64,000 bases of DNA. Source: Macrocystis pyrifera (Eukaryota > Sar > Phaeophyceae > Laminariales > Laminariaceae). Positions 10,065 to 20,926 of this stretch are shown here, piece after piece; the first letter of the stretch is position 1; each line of letters starts with the position of its first letter. The stretch lies in assembly GCA_031763025.1 (NCBI GenBank), contig JASSKH010000002.1, forward strand, positions 17,086,468 through 17,150,467, read 5' to 3'. The notes under the pieces are model-generated. The model was given only the letters and a program-made list of their open reading frames with translations. It was not told the DNA's origin and searched no databases. A program made the translations under genes and the position numbers.

Positions 10065-10680
10065 TTATGAATCAAATAAATGCCTGTCGGAAGCTATCAC
10101 CATCGTGCCAGTAGTAGGCCCCAGGTAATCTCGGCCGGTTGTCTGTGATCGCGACGACAGCAGGTACTTGTTGTGGTGGTGGTGCTGTTTCTCTCTCTTT
10201 CTGTAGTCGCTTTTGCATCTGTTGGCGGCCAAAACTCTCGGCCGGAGCTCGGCAGCAGAAGCAGCAGCAGCCAGCCGCAAAAAAAATCTCCCTAGTCAGC
10301 GGCAGGCGGCAGCTAAGCTACTCCTCAAAGGAGCTGCTGCTCAGGAGCAGCTAGCTACTTGTTGTGGTAGTGGCACGGCCCCTCTCTGTCGCTTAGGTAT
10401 CTGCCGTCGCGACAACCTGAAGAAGCATCTATATGTCGATTGCGGCCAAAGCTCACGGCGGCCAAAACTCTCGGCGGTCAAAGCTCAGCAGCAGCTTCTG
10501 AAGCTCCAGCAAGCAGCTAGCTGAAAAAAAAGTTCCCCGCACTAAGCGGCAGGCAGCAGCTAAGCCGCTGCTCAGGAGCGGCAGCTGCAAAAGTTCAAGC
10601 CTTCGGCGGCCAAAGCTCTTACGAGTAGCTGCTGCTGCTGCTGCTGCCGTCTCGTGACTCCTGACTCGTGACATCGCAAC
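10065..10680. repeat. Degenerate CAG/GCGGC-rich tandem repeats
   Basis: A unit containing GCGGCCAAAACTCTCGGC, CAGCAGCAG, an A-run and AGCGGCAGGC(G)GCAGCTAAGC occurs about two to three times (10225-10330, 10440-10575, 10590-10620), interleaved with TACTTGTTGTGGT blocks. It is low in complexity and probably non-coding. Confidence 0.6.
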
Positions 10681-11155
10681 TTTTCGAGCGCTACAACAGC
10701 ATCATCCAGACCCTTTCATTTGGCACGCTGTCCGTCGCGGTGGATGATAATACGTAGATAAGGGTATCCTGGGCGCGTTAGTTTGTCTCGACTACTGCTC
10801 CACTTTGTCGGTCCATTGCTGCGTTAAGTACCGATGCGGGTATCCGCGCTGTGGATCGCTGCGTGCTGCTGATCGCGTTGATGCAATGCCTAATAAAATC
10901 AGCAGCAGCAGAGGAGTGGAAAAAACGACAAATAGATGTTATGGACTAATAACAATACCTGGTAAAATAACTAGTTGTATGATCGCCCTCGCTCCTATTA
11001 ATACTACTACTACTGTTAGGAGTGCGCCTGAGGTCCTTTTTATAGTCGGTACCAGCAATATCAGTGTCCATTGACCGTTGTACGCAGAGATGAATTTCGT
11101 TTTTTTTATCAACCACAACGAAGAAAATTGACAGCAGCCGTCATCGTTTTTATCA

Positions 11156-11746
11156 TTAGAGACCAAAGCCCAAAAGCTTGGAGCATTTCTGGAGACCAGG
11201 AATTATTAGAAAATAGCAGTCATGTGTAAGCCAAGGTCGGCAGCAGCAGCAACAGGCAGCGTAGCAGCGGGAGAAAGAGGAGATGGAAGGTGGCGGTCCG
11301 TTGCCGTTCTCGCGGAAGAAATCATACATGCGTTCTGCATTGGGCGCTTCTTGCATGTCCTCCACCTTGCCGTCAACGTGGGGATGGAGAACGTATTCTT
11401 TATGGGTCCGTTGGGTTCGGATCCTTGGCATGAAAGGTCGAAGCAACACCTCGTCGAGCTGCACGCCGGCGCCCGCGTACAGAACTTTCATGATAATGGG
11501 GCCGACGTGCTTGAGCGGGGTCCCGATCTCAATCATGTCCTGACATAGACGCGCCGACGTCATACCGTACGCGCGCCTCTTGCCTTTTCCACCGCCCCCC
11601 TGCTCGTTGTCCTCCCCCGCAGTCTGGCCATACGGGCGCAGATTGTCCAAAATCCTATTCTCGAAAATCTTTCCCATGTCTTGCTGCTGGGGCGGCCTTG
11701 TCTGGACAAGGACAGGCGTGCGCCTGCTGCCGGTCCCACCGGCCAT
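11156..11746 (-). CDS. Hypothetical protein, 196 aa, possible NLS-like N-terminus upstream
   Basis: I do not recognise the family. The central part (GKIFENRILDNLRPYGQ; SARLCQDMIEIGTPLKHVG; VLYAGAGVQLDEVLLRPFMP; ERMYDFFRENGNG) looks like real coding sequence, with mixed hydrophobic and charged residues and no low complexity. The C-terminal run YAACCCCCRP comes from a CTG microsatellite and is probably not genuine, so the true end may lie before it or be spliced. Upstream and in frame the codons read QNRRQRKKIEAS followed by an alanine run before the first ATG, after a TGA, so an earlier exon is possible. It lies on the same strand as, and downstream of, the coiled-coil gene at 12198-12935; the two may belong to one element. 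Confidence 0.45.
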   Translation of the reverse strand: MAGGTGSRRTPVLVQTRPPQQQDMGKIFENRILDNLRPYGQTAGEDNEQGGGGKGKRRAYGMTSARLCQDMIEIGTPLKHVGPIIMKVLYAGAGVQLDEVLLRPFMPRIRTQRTHKEYVLHPHVDGKVEDMQEAPNAERMYDFFRENGNGPPPSISSFSRCYAACCCCCRPWLTHDCYFLIIPGLQKCSKLLGFGL

Positions 11747-11934
11747 AGCTGCTGCAGCTGCTGCCGAGGCCTCGATCTTTTTGCGTTGGCGTCTATTCTG
11801 TTGTCGTCAAAACCAGGAGGGTCGAGGCATGGCAACAGGGCATCGGCAACAACAAAGTGGCGGCTATTAATAATAAGTACTCCGTGTTGGTTGCATATCA
11901 ACTTTGTTATTGTGATGCCTCAAATAACAAGTAA

Positions 11935-12125
11935 TACAAATATACGTTAATCACAACAACAAAAATCAGTAAAAAAACAAGTGATACAAATAATATACTA
12001 TTACGTTTCACAACAGCAAAAATCAGTAGAAAAACTAGTGATTATAAAAAATACCGGTATACTATTACGTTAATCACAACAACAATCAGTAAAAAAACAA
12101 GTGATTATAAAAAATATACTATTAA
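11935..12125. repeat. AT-rich tandem repeat, ~60-bp unit, three copies
   Basis: The unit reads TACGTTAATCACAACAACAA, ATCAGTAAAAAAACAAGTGA, then TATAAAAAATA-type spacers, repeated near 11943, 12003 and 12067. It separates the two minus-strand genes of this block. Confidence 0.75.
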
Positions 12126-12197
12126 TTAAATAGTGTGTCCTGCAGCAGATGCATGATGTTGAAAGAAAATATAGCACAACGCCAAAATCGGTCGAGG

Positions 12198-12935
12198 CTA
12201 CCCCAAGCCGAGCATGCCATGAACAACAAAACGACTGCTTGTGCTGCTGCTCACCCTCTTCCTCGAATTGGCGTTGTTCACTAGCTGCTGCTTCCGCCAA
12301 GCTTTAGCGTTCTCCACCTCCCTTTCCATCTGCTTGAGCTTGAGCTTCTCGAAGCCGAGCCGCTCTCGAAGGTGCATCCCGGGCTGACTCTCCTGCTGCG
12401 CCAAAAACTGACCTCCAAAACCGTAAAAAATCATTGACACGAGCTGGTTCCTCTCCTCGATGAGACCACCCGTGACCAACGACAGGCGATCCATCTCCGA
12501 AAGCCTCGCCACCCTCGCCACCTCTGCCCGCCTCCGCCCCTCCTCGGCTCCCAGTTTCGCTAGTGCTGCACGCGTTCCTGCCTCCGCGTGCAGCCGCTGT
12601 TGACGCTCCGTGGACAATGTTTCTGCAGTGTCATATCGCAGCCGCTCCTCGATTTCCTTTGTCTTTTTTCGGTCCTCGGCTAGACTCTCGGCCGATTGGC
12701 GAGCTGCGCTCTTAGCAGCATATTTGGCGACAGCCTCGTCGCGTGCGCGGGCAGCACCGTCATGGCGTCGCTCCAACGCACGATAGTCGCGGCGCGCCGC
12801 CATGTTCTTGGCGCGCTTCTCTCTCCCCGCTTCTCTAATAGTTTTCCCCGTGCGGGCAAAGAATTCCTCGTTTTTTTTTTTCAAGGCCTGCTGTAGTTTC
12901 TTGTTATTTTTCTTGTGCCGTGTGGTGTTTCCCAT
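12198..12935 (-). CDS. Hypothetical basic coiled-coil protein, 245 aa
   Basis: One uninterrupted frame begins MGNTTRHKKNNKKLQQALKK. Residues about 1-60 are Lys/Arg-rich. Residues about 60-165 are a long Ala/Glu/Arg heptad-like helix (RHDGAARARDEAVAKYAAKS; ERQQRLHAEAGTRAALAKLG) typical of a coiled coil. A more hydrophobic segment (RNQLVSMIFYGFGGQFL) and a second charged helix (LGFEKLKLKQMEREVENAKA) follow, and it ends in a Ser-rich tail. No transmembrane segment or catalytic motif is visible. The length of open frame and consistent helical composition argue for a real gene. No other copy lies in the window. It could be a structural or nucleic-acid-binding ORF of a transposon, but nothing in the sequence shows this. 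Confidence 0.65.
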   Translation of the reverse strand: MGNTTRHKKNNKKLQQALKKKNEEFFARTGKTIREAGREKRAKNMAARRDYRALERRHDGAARARDEAVAKYAAKSAARQSAESLAEDRKKTKEIEERLRYDTAETLSTERQQRLHAEAGTRAALAKLGAEEGRRRAEVARVARLSEMDRLSLVTGGLIEERNQLVSMIFYGFGGQFLAQQESQPGMHLRERLGFEKLKLKQMEREVENAKAWRKQQLVNNANSRKRVSSSTSSRFVVHGMLGLG

Positions 12936-13445
12936 TTTATGATGTACATAAAAAACTACTGGTACTCTTTTTTGACGGGGTGGTACTCCTTACTCAAGTG
13001 TACGATTAGGGTGATTTTTGTTCATCCGTGTGCGACATACCACGAACTAGGTTTCTGTAGCCTCGATTTTTCATGTCAGTCGATGCACGCTGCAGCCCAG
13101 GTAAAGAATGCCGAAATACCTCTAAAATCACACCTATCGCTGTTTTTGAGATCCGCATCAAGCGGCAAAACATTCCGGTTGCTAAATTTGTCTAGAACAT
13201 ACCTGGTATGCTTTTATACGTCTGGGCACACTATAGAAAGCCAATTCGTGACGTATCAGGAGTCAACGCGATGCAAGGATGACCTTCCGGTATACTATAT
13301 TCAAGTTATTTTGGAGCGCCATGACAGTTCAGAATTGTTCTTTTTGTCCCGTCTGTTGGTTCTGACTTTTGGGAAAATATTCGTGAAAATTCACATGCCA
13401 CTTTTTTCTGGTCGATACGGACCTCAGGCGCACTCCTAACTGTAT

Positions 13446-14800
13446 TGTAGAGCAGGGCAAGGGTTGCCCCGCTGTTCCCTAGGTGGTACCATAGAATACA
13501 AGGTTGGACGGAGGTATGGAAATTCTCTCGCGTAGATACTTGCTACGTAGAATATTACTTGTTTGAAGATGCTGCTGCCGCTATTTCGACGCAAAAAAAC
13601 AAAACGCAATATCACAGTCGCATCGCGCAGATTGCGATGACCTCGGCGTGTCGCGAACACACCCATACCAAATAAAACGCCGCAGTAAAATCCAAGATGA
13701 CAAAAGGCATACAAGTAGACTATTCGCCGATTATCGTTACGTACATGCACCCCGTAAACAAAACTCTGTCGACCAAACAGATAATATAAATGTAGCTGCG
13801 CAGAACTCGAAGGGCTGGACGCGCCGTGCAACATTTCTGCCAAATGCGTCCTAGCAAAAAGAGGGAAAGAAGAAGGCAGACAGTCCTAATCGAGAAGCAA
13901 CATCACACAAAAAAAACAAACGTTTAAACACACATGTGAAGAACCCGTGAGACGCCCAAGGCGGGGGTGTGTCGGACTCGAGTCGGCAGGGCACAGCTGG
14001 CTGCACTCCCCACGTCGTAGTGGCCAGAACTTCGGAGAGGCGGGGGCATGCTCGGTCCTTGTCTAGTTGCCTCGATTATCTCCGAGCGTTCTTGGCTTGC
14101 GCGCTCACGGTAGCTAGCACTACGGTATGCTGTCGTTGTGCCTAGGGAACAAGCAAGGTCTTAGACATTCGAAGGTAGACATACATATGCTGGAAACCAT
14201 GCAGAAGGCGCAGTCGCCGCAGCGCCCGCAGTCGCCGCAGGGGGCGGAAACGGCCCAGAGCTCCCGTACGCCGCAAAAAAAAACAGTTCCGGCCCAGACC
14301 AAACCGAAGGGCAAAAACAAATCTGTGGACCACAGGGAGGGTCCGATCGAGACCCCGTCCGCTAAGCGCCAGCATGTCGAGTAGATGGGACCACAGAGAG
14401 GGTCCGATCGAGATCCCGGCCGCTAAGCGGCAGCACCGTTGCTGACGTGGGCCGTTATCGTCCTAATGTAACTATCAAGAGAAGTACGGAGGAAGCACGT
14501 ATTCGTACTATAGAAATTCCGCTTTTTCTTGTGGTTTAGGTACTATAAATTTCGCGTTCTTCTTGCCGATTGTTGTTGTCGTGGGACACTAACTCTTGTC
14601 GCGGTCGACCTTGTTTTTTTCTTCAACCTAATTGGAAATAATGTTTTCCCTTCAGATTCTTCTTCCTCTGCCCTGCTGGGCATTTTTATGAGCGATGGAC
14701 GACGAAACTCTTGCTTCATGCCGCATATTTTCGGATACCGTCTCGACACAAAAGACAGCACTGCACGTATAAAACTTACACACATACTGTAATACAGGTA
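13446..14800 (-). mobile_element. Hairpin-ended Helitron-like element, non-autonomous copy 2
   Basis: The terminus hairpin is at 13451-13473 (AGCAGGGCAA, GGG, TTGCCCCGCT), followed by the ~500-bp terminal region and then the last ~80 codons of the protease gene (HGFQHMYVYLR, 14120-14200) with the rest of the gene replaced by other sequence. About 1.35 kb is nearly identical to 25860-28380 after removing the insertion there. No complete gene remains. Confidence 0.7.
14127..14384 (+). CDS. Possible small basic protein, 85 aa, conserved in two copies
   Basis: The plus-strand frame ends in MQKAQSPQRPQSPQGAE...KKTVPAQTKPKGKNK...TPSAKRQHVE. The copy at 27716-27970 is the same except for three fewer A residues at about 14274, which removes exactly one lysine codon and keeps the frame. 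The N-terminal third overlaps the antisense of the old protease gene. Composition (Pro/Gln/Lys) could be a disordered domain or chance. An in-frame indel in only two recent copies is weak evidence of selection. Confidence 0.2.
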   Translation: MLSLCLGNKQGLRHSKVDIHMLETMQKAQSPQRPQSPQGAETAQSSRTPQKKTVPAQTKPKGKNKSVDHREGPIETPSAKRQHVE

Positions 14801-14990
14801 CTTGTGCACGTCGAACATTCGGAGAGACACTTTCCCTCTGTTCTGCGGGGGACTTTTGTGGGCGATGGACGACGAAACTCTTCCTTCATGCCGCACATCG
14901 TCGAATATCGTCTCGACACAAAAGACAGCATTACACGTACACACATACTGTAATACAGGTAATTGTGCACGTAGAACGTTCGGAGAGTTC
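14555..14990 (+). repeat. Family F block with ~170-bp tandem units
   Basis: A leader containing CGCGTTCTTCTTGCCGATTG and CTCTTGTCGCGGTCGACCTT is followed by units of GCGATGGACGACGAAACTCT...CGTCTCGACACAAAAGACAG...CACGTATAAAAC...ACTGTAATACAGGTA...ACATTCGGAGAG. About two units are here; related blocks occur at 28135-28410, 28905-29360 and 35170-35570. Each unit contains a TATAAAA box-like sequence. The frame shifts between units, so the repeat itself is not coding. Confidence 0.8.
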
Positions 14991-16110
14991 ACGATGTTTA
15001 CGGGCTATTCGTATGAACACGTACCAGTACGATGCGAAAAAAGCACGGAGAGGGAAAAAATCCCTATCTCCTCTCATGTACTAAATAATTTTCTGCCTCA
15101 TTGGAACACGTTCCACCGGTCAAAAAGAAAAAAAACCAACAGCAGAGCTTCCCTCTTAGCCTTGTACGCCGCTCGCCCGTCTCGCGACCACCTCACTACC
15201 GATTGGGTCCGGATAAAGTTTTCCTCTTTCTCTGCCACAGTGAGCGTCGTCGCCCGCCTCGCGTGAAGCCCGGTGCTCACCGTGGCCCTTCTTCGCCACC
15301 TCGACAAAGTTGGTGCTCAAACTGCATTGAAGTCTCTTTGAAGTCTAGTTTGGTCGCAAAAACATCGCTTGAATATTATTTCGCATATCAAAATTACCCT
15401 TATATCTCGTATATGGTACAAGCGGAGCCTCACAAGGAGGCCAGGCAGAGCCCATTCAAGCTTCCTACGTGTCCCGAGACACACACGACGCCTAGACATG
15501 CAAAGGGCGACCGCGCTCCTTGCAGCTCCCCCTCTACCTGCTAGCATCCGCTGACACCCGCGGCGGCGCCGGGCTCGCCCGCGTTACCGTGTTCTGAGTA
15601 CACGCAAGCGCACGAAACGATATAAAATGTCTTCAGATTATATAAGCAACGCTTGACTCGTACCTGGTATATGTTCGTATGAACACAAGTAAAAAGGCGC
15701 TTGCTTCTATTGACGAACGCGGTGTTCGTTTGAAATAAACTGTACCGGGACATTGTTTGTTTGACAGAAAATGGTATACCTCGATATAAAATGTCATATA
15801 GCTTTGGTTTGGTGTGCCCTGATCACCTCTTGTTACTATTCGTACCGTAAACTGACAAAAATACGATGGTGTACCGTTTTTTTAGCATTTTCGCAAGTGA
15901 GACGGACGGACATGGATGTTTCGCCAAAAAAACGGTATACCTTGACATAAAATGTCATCTAACTTGGGTTTGGTGTATCCTGGTTGCCTGGTTGGGATTT
16001 TTTGTACTGTAAACTGCAAAACAGCGCTGGTGTACCGTTTTTTGTCATTTTTTTCCGTTAGGACAGGAGATTATTTTTTGCTTTTAGATAGCCCTAGGTA
16101 AACCTAGGGG
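14990..16110 (+). repeat. Family A dispersed repeat (copy 3)
   Basis: Begins with GGGCTATTCGTATGAACACG, passes the A-rich head and the GAACACGTTCCACCGGTCAA block, and ends at CCCTAGGTAAACCTAGGGG near 16091. Same block order as copy 2, with an added 5' segment shared with copies 4 and 5. Confidence 0.85.
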
Positions 16111-16429
16111 AACTACTACTGCCGTGCTTTGTACAACAAACAGCAGAATATAATGCACTGCTGTGACTGGGTATGTCTACTGAAGAACCCTTTGTGGCCT
16201 TTGTGGAGACAATGCTACCGCTACTATAATACTACTCAATGAGTAGAACATGACGTAATAATGTTACCGACTCGCAAGGCAGTATCATAACACATGGTTG
16301 ATGATTCCAATCTACCGATAGTCGGAGGCGTACTCTGTAGTAATTTGGCTGTTTTGCGACCGATGGATATCGATCTAAGGCAGAGGCGGCGCGGACAGCT
16401 GTTAGGCTGATCCGTAATTTGTTCTGCGC

Positions 16430-17690
16430 AATGCCGTTGCCCATCTGCACTTTGGCTCGCTCGTCGTTCAGAAAGCTTGAATAGACCGACATACTTCGAT
16501 TGGTTGCAAGTGATCAACGTTGAAGCTCATGATGCGGCGAAGTCCCGTTTGCTATGTGCAGCATCTCACTGCGATCCGCGTGCAGTTTATTTCTATGAAC
16601 ATGCAAGTACGAAAAAGCGCGGAAAGAAAAAAAATCCCTGTCCCCTCATGTAACATTTTTCTGCCTGATTGGAACACCTTGCACCGGTCGAAAAGAAGAA
16701 AAAAAAGCGAATAGCAGAGCTTCTCTCTTGGCCTGGTACGCCGCCTGCCCTCTCGCGACCACCTCCCCACCGATTCGGTCAGGGTAAAGCTTTCCTCCCT
16801 CTGCCACAATGAACCCCGTCGCCCGCTTCGCGTGAAGCTCGGCGCTCACCGTGGCCCTTCTTCGCCAGCTCGACAAAGTTGGTGTTCAGACTGCATCACT
16901 CTCTGTTCGAAGTTTGGTTTGGTCGCCAAAACAAGCACCGCTTGAATATTATTTTGCATGTCAAAGGACCCTAATATCTCGTGCATGGTACAAGCGGAGC
17001 CTCACAAGGAGGCCAGACAGAGCACATTCGTGCTTCTCACGTGTCTCGAGGCACACGCGACGCCTAGCCACGAAAACGGCGACCGCGCTCCTTGCAACCC
17101 CCCCTGTACCCGCCAGCACCCGCTGACACCCGCGACGGCACCGGGCTCGCCCGTGGTGTCGTGCTCTGAGTACACGCACGCGCATGAAACGAAATAAAAA
17201 GTCTTCGGAAATATGAGCTACATTTGACTCGTACCTGGTTTGTTCGTATGAGCACGAGTACAAGAAGGCGTTTGTCTTCACGAAAACGGTTTTTGTCCGT
17301 AATTATAAGCTATCGGGACATTTCTTTTTTTATCAGAAAACGGTATACCTTGACAGAAAACGTCATATAACTTGGGTTTGGTGTGCCCTGATCACTTCGT
17401 TTTACTTTTTTGTACCGTAAACTGGCAAAAATACGATGGTGTATCGTTGTACCTGTGTTTGTCATTTTGGCAAGTGAGACGGACGGACATGGATGTTTCG
17501 CCATAAAACGATATACCTGGACAGAAAACGTCATCTAGCTTGGGTTTGGTGTATCCTGATTTTCTGGTTTGAATTTTTGTACCGTAAACTGGCAAAAAAA
17601 AACACTGGTGTACGGTTTTTTGTTATTTTGTCCGTTCGAACAGGAAATTAATTTTGCTTCTAGATAACAATAGGTAAACCTAGGGATTTT
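16430..17690 (+). repeat. Family A dispersed repeat with 5' extension (copy 4)
   Basis: Has a 5' segment (ATGCCGTTGCCCATCTGCAC, GACATACTTCGATTGGTTGC) shared with copy 5 at 18437-18520, then the standard family A body and an end at AGGTAAACCTAGGGA near 17672. More diverged than copies 7-9, so probably older. Confidence 0.8.
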
Positions 17691-17803
17691 TTTTGTACCG
17701 TAAACTGGCAAAAAACACTGATGTACCGTTTTTCATCATTTTTTCCGTTATGACAGGAAATTAATTTTGCTTCTAGATAAATTTAGGTAAACCTAGGGAA
17801 AAA
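17690..17803 (+). repeat. Duplicated family A tail
   Basis: Repeats only the last ~110 bp of the family (GTACCGTAAACTGGCAAAAA to TAGGTAAACCTAGGGA) directly after copy 4. Tail-only duplication points to slippage or nested insertion at the palindromic end. Confidence 0.8.
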
Positions 17804-18400
17804 CTATGGCCCAGCCATCTCGCTACACACGTTGCCGCACCTAGCTCCAACTGTGAACGACTTACCACCGCACCAGCGTGAGAAGGTTTCGTTTGTGTGT
17901 TTGTGTGCACAGAGCCCGCCGGGACTGGAATTGGCGCCGTGTGTGTTGAGCGCGGTGGTCAAACGTAGCCTAAAAAAATGTTGAACGTGACACACACACA
18001 CAGAGAAACTAAAAATGAGGCACCCTGCCCTCGTATGCGAGCCGTTATGAAGAGGCTTTATATTTTCGTCGGTAAACCAAGAAAAAAAAGTGCGCGCTTC
18101 GCGCTCGCGCGCCTTATTGTCATTCTTATGCCGAATTTCGAGGTGGGAAGCAGGAAACATACAACCAAAATTATGTACGTGTACGAGTACAAAAGGGTGC
18201 AAGGGCTAGACCGACAAGCCGAGCGTACAGCGACGCTGACCCTGGCCTCGTGTGCCATGCTGCTCCTGCTGCTAATTATTGCTGCTTCTCTTGTTGCTGC
18301 CGCCACGTCTGCTACTGCTGCTACCGACTTTGGTTCCGAGCATGATGCATCGCAGATATGACTACTGCAGGTACTGAGGTCCCGCGCCTCATTACCACCA
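17803..18400 (-). repeat. Family E (inverted) followed by a family D fragment
   Basis: 17803-18070 is the reverse complement of 3040-3300. 18115-18270 (GAATTTCGAGGTGGGAAGC, TGTACGTGTAC, GACAAGCCGAGCGTACAGCG) matches 8085-8225 of the foldback element, in the same orientation as there. No coding sequence. Confidence 0.65.
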
Positions 18401-18429
18401 ATTACTAATTCGAGGTAGTGGCGTTTTTT

Positions 18430-19695
18430 GTTCTGCACAATGCCGTTGCCCATCTACACTTTGGCTCGGTCATCGTTTAGAAAGTTTTAATAGGCCGACA
18501 TGCTTCGATTGGTTACAACTGATCAACGTCAAAGCTTGTGCTGCGGCGAAACCTCGTTTACTATGTGCAGGATACACTGGGATCCGCGTGAAGTGCAACT
18601 GCACGCTGTGGGCTATTCGTATGAACACGTACGGAAAAGCGCGGAAAGAAAAAAAAATCCCTGTCTCCTCTGGTGTAATAATTTCTGCCTGATTGGAACA
18701 CCTTGCACCGGTCGAAAATGAAAAAAAAACGAACAGCAGAGCTTCCCTCTTAGCCTCGTACGCCGCACGCCCGTCTCGCGACCACCTCGCCATCGATTCG
18801 GTCCGGGTAAAACTTTCCTCTCTCTCTGCCACAGTGAGCCCCGTCGCCCGCCTTGCGCGAAGCTCAGTGCTCACCGTGGCCCTTCACCAGCTCGACAAAG
18901 TTAGTGCTCAGACTGCATCGCGCTATCTTTCAACTTTAGTTTGGTCGCAAAAATAAGCACCGCTTAAATATTATTTCGCATATCAAAAGGACCCTTATAT
19001 ATCGTATCTGGTACAAGCGGAGCCTCACAAGAAGGCCAGACAGAGCCCATTCGTGCTTCCCACGGGTCTCGAAGCACACGCGACTCCTAGCCACGAAAAC
19101 GGCGACCGCGCGCCTTGCACCCCCCCCTCCACCCGCCAGCACCCGTCGACACCCGCAATGGCGCCGGGCTCGTCTGCGGTGCCGTGTTCTGACCACATGC
19201 ACGCGCACGAAACAAAATAAAGTTTCTTCAGAATATAAGCTACGCTTGACTCGTACCTGGTATATTCGTATGAACACGAGTACAAGAAGGCGCTGGTATC
19301 CACGACCGCGGTTTTTGTTCGTAATTAGAAGCTATACCGGGGAATTGTTTTTTTACAGAGAACGGTATTATTTGACAGAAAACGTTATATAACTTGAGTT
19401 CGATGTGCCCTGATCACCTCGTTTTACTTTTTCGTACCTTAAAATAGCAAACACACAATGGTGTACCGTTTTTTGTTATTTTTGCAACTGAGACGGACGG
19501 ACATGGATTTTTTGCCATAAAACGGTATACCTCGACATAAAACGGCATCTCACTTGGGTTTGGGGTACACTGATTTCCTGAGTTTTTTGCACCGGAAACT
19601 GGCAAAAAATCACGTGTGTGCCGTTTTTTTTGTCATTTTGTTCGTTAGGACAAGGAAATAATTTTGCGTCTAGAAAACCCTACGTAAACCTAGGG
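18430..19695 (+). repeat. Family A dispersed repeat with 5' extension (copy 5)
   Basis: Same structure as copy 4, ending at ACGTAAACCTAGGG near 19681-19694. Moderately diverged, with several indels in A/T runs. Confidence 0.8.
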
Positions 19696-19727
19696 AGTAT
19701 GTTCAGTACATATTTAGGGAAGTGTTG

Positions 19728-19997
19728 AGATCAAGGTTGCGGGACACTTTGTATCCCTGGACAGGTCTGCCTTTTAAGTCGGTAATCGTTGGTACTCACG
19801 TGTGTTGCTTGCTTAGCTATAGAAAAACAGTTTTATTCCTTTCGTGCACGCGGAGACTGGGACCCAGCTCGTGCGCCTCTGGAAAACCCCTGGTTTTTCA
19901 TCTAAGATACGCCTTCCAAGTACTACAAACGCGTTTCCAGTGACTGAACCCAGGTATTTACCGGGTTTTCAATCTCATACAAAGCAGTATCATAACA
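19728..19997. repeat. LTR-like direct repeat, left
   Basis: About 270 bp starting AGATCAAGGTTGC and ending GCAGTATCATAACA. It matches 20927-21201 with scattered substitutions and one small indel. There is no TG...CA end, so the boundary is set only by loss of similarity. Confidence 0.7.
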
Positions 19998-20071
19998 CTA
20001 GCCCACTCTGATGAGCCGTATATGCTGAATTATGGAAAATTCGTGGAAACCCCGATTCCACGAACTAGAAC

Positions 20072-20714
20072 ATGAGTCGAAGATGCGGCTCCTCAAAACC
20101 CACTCCCACACCTCTGAACGGCGAGGCAACGAAGCCGGCAAAGTACGTAAAAAAAATAAAGGGAAGACCTAGCCTCAAGAGGCAGGAAGAAATCGTCGAT
20201 GAAAGCCATCGCCATGCCGCCCGCACGGGGGGGGGGGGCGAGGAAGATGCACGGAAAAGCGAAAAGTGAGTACGGGAACGAAAAGAAAAATAACACGGAA
20301 GACGGCAAGAACCACCTAAACCCAGTCCACAACTCTGAAAACGCGTCCTGGGCCGAAATTGAGCGGCCGAGTGCCCAGACCAGTCCCGACACTGGGCGGG
20401 GGGGGGAGGCAGGACAGAATACGCAAAAACACATCCCCAACCCAGCCAAAAAAAAAAGGAAAACACACCAGAAACATATCGGGCAGACAAAAAATCATTC
20501 CCCAAAGTCCAGGAAGACGACAAAAAAAAAACAAGTATCGAGTGCAGTCAAGAAGCGAAAATCAGCTATCGACGGCGGCACCTCGAGATTCATCTACGTT
20601 ACGCTGGACCCCCCGTGTAAACGCGCTAGCCAAGTGAATTTGCAGACACCAAGAACCTCGTACAGCTCTCGTCGAAGTCGTGTAGCGCGCCGGAGAAAGA
20701 GGGAGCTTGATTGA
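20072..20714 (+). CDS. Possible basic ORF between the LTR-like repeats
   Basis: Two overlapping frames (20072-20269 and 20199-20714) are very rich in Lys, Asn, Ser, Thr and Arg, for example NPAKKKRKTHQKHIG and SYSSRRSRVARRRKRELD. The reading frame passes a run of ten G near 20228 and several A-runs, where length errors or slippage could shift it, so both frames may belong to one product. There are no reverse transcriptase, integrase or zinc-knuckle motifs. As the only sizeable frame inside the repeat pair it could be a gag-like or simple nucleic-acid-binding ORF. The evidence is position and composition only. Confidence 0.25.
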
Positions 20715-20926
20715 TCCCGGGTCCTCCAGAAATCGAACCAAATATACTCCATCCGTCGGTGCAGTTGGGCTGATTTTCCCGAGCCACCACAGACCGTCGT
20801 CTCCATCGTGCAGTGGCCGGCACAAAATACTCTACAACAATAGGAAAGCAAACAAAACAAAACAGTGACAAACAACCCAAACCGACAAAAAAAGCGGAAA
20901 GTCCTAAGCCGAAGACGCCACTTGCT

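Noticed and set aside
12915..13439. 174-codon plus-strand open frame upstream of the coiled-coil gene
   Set aside because: Cys/Phe/Leu-rich with no domain-like pattern, and it overlaps the start of the better-supported opposite gene.
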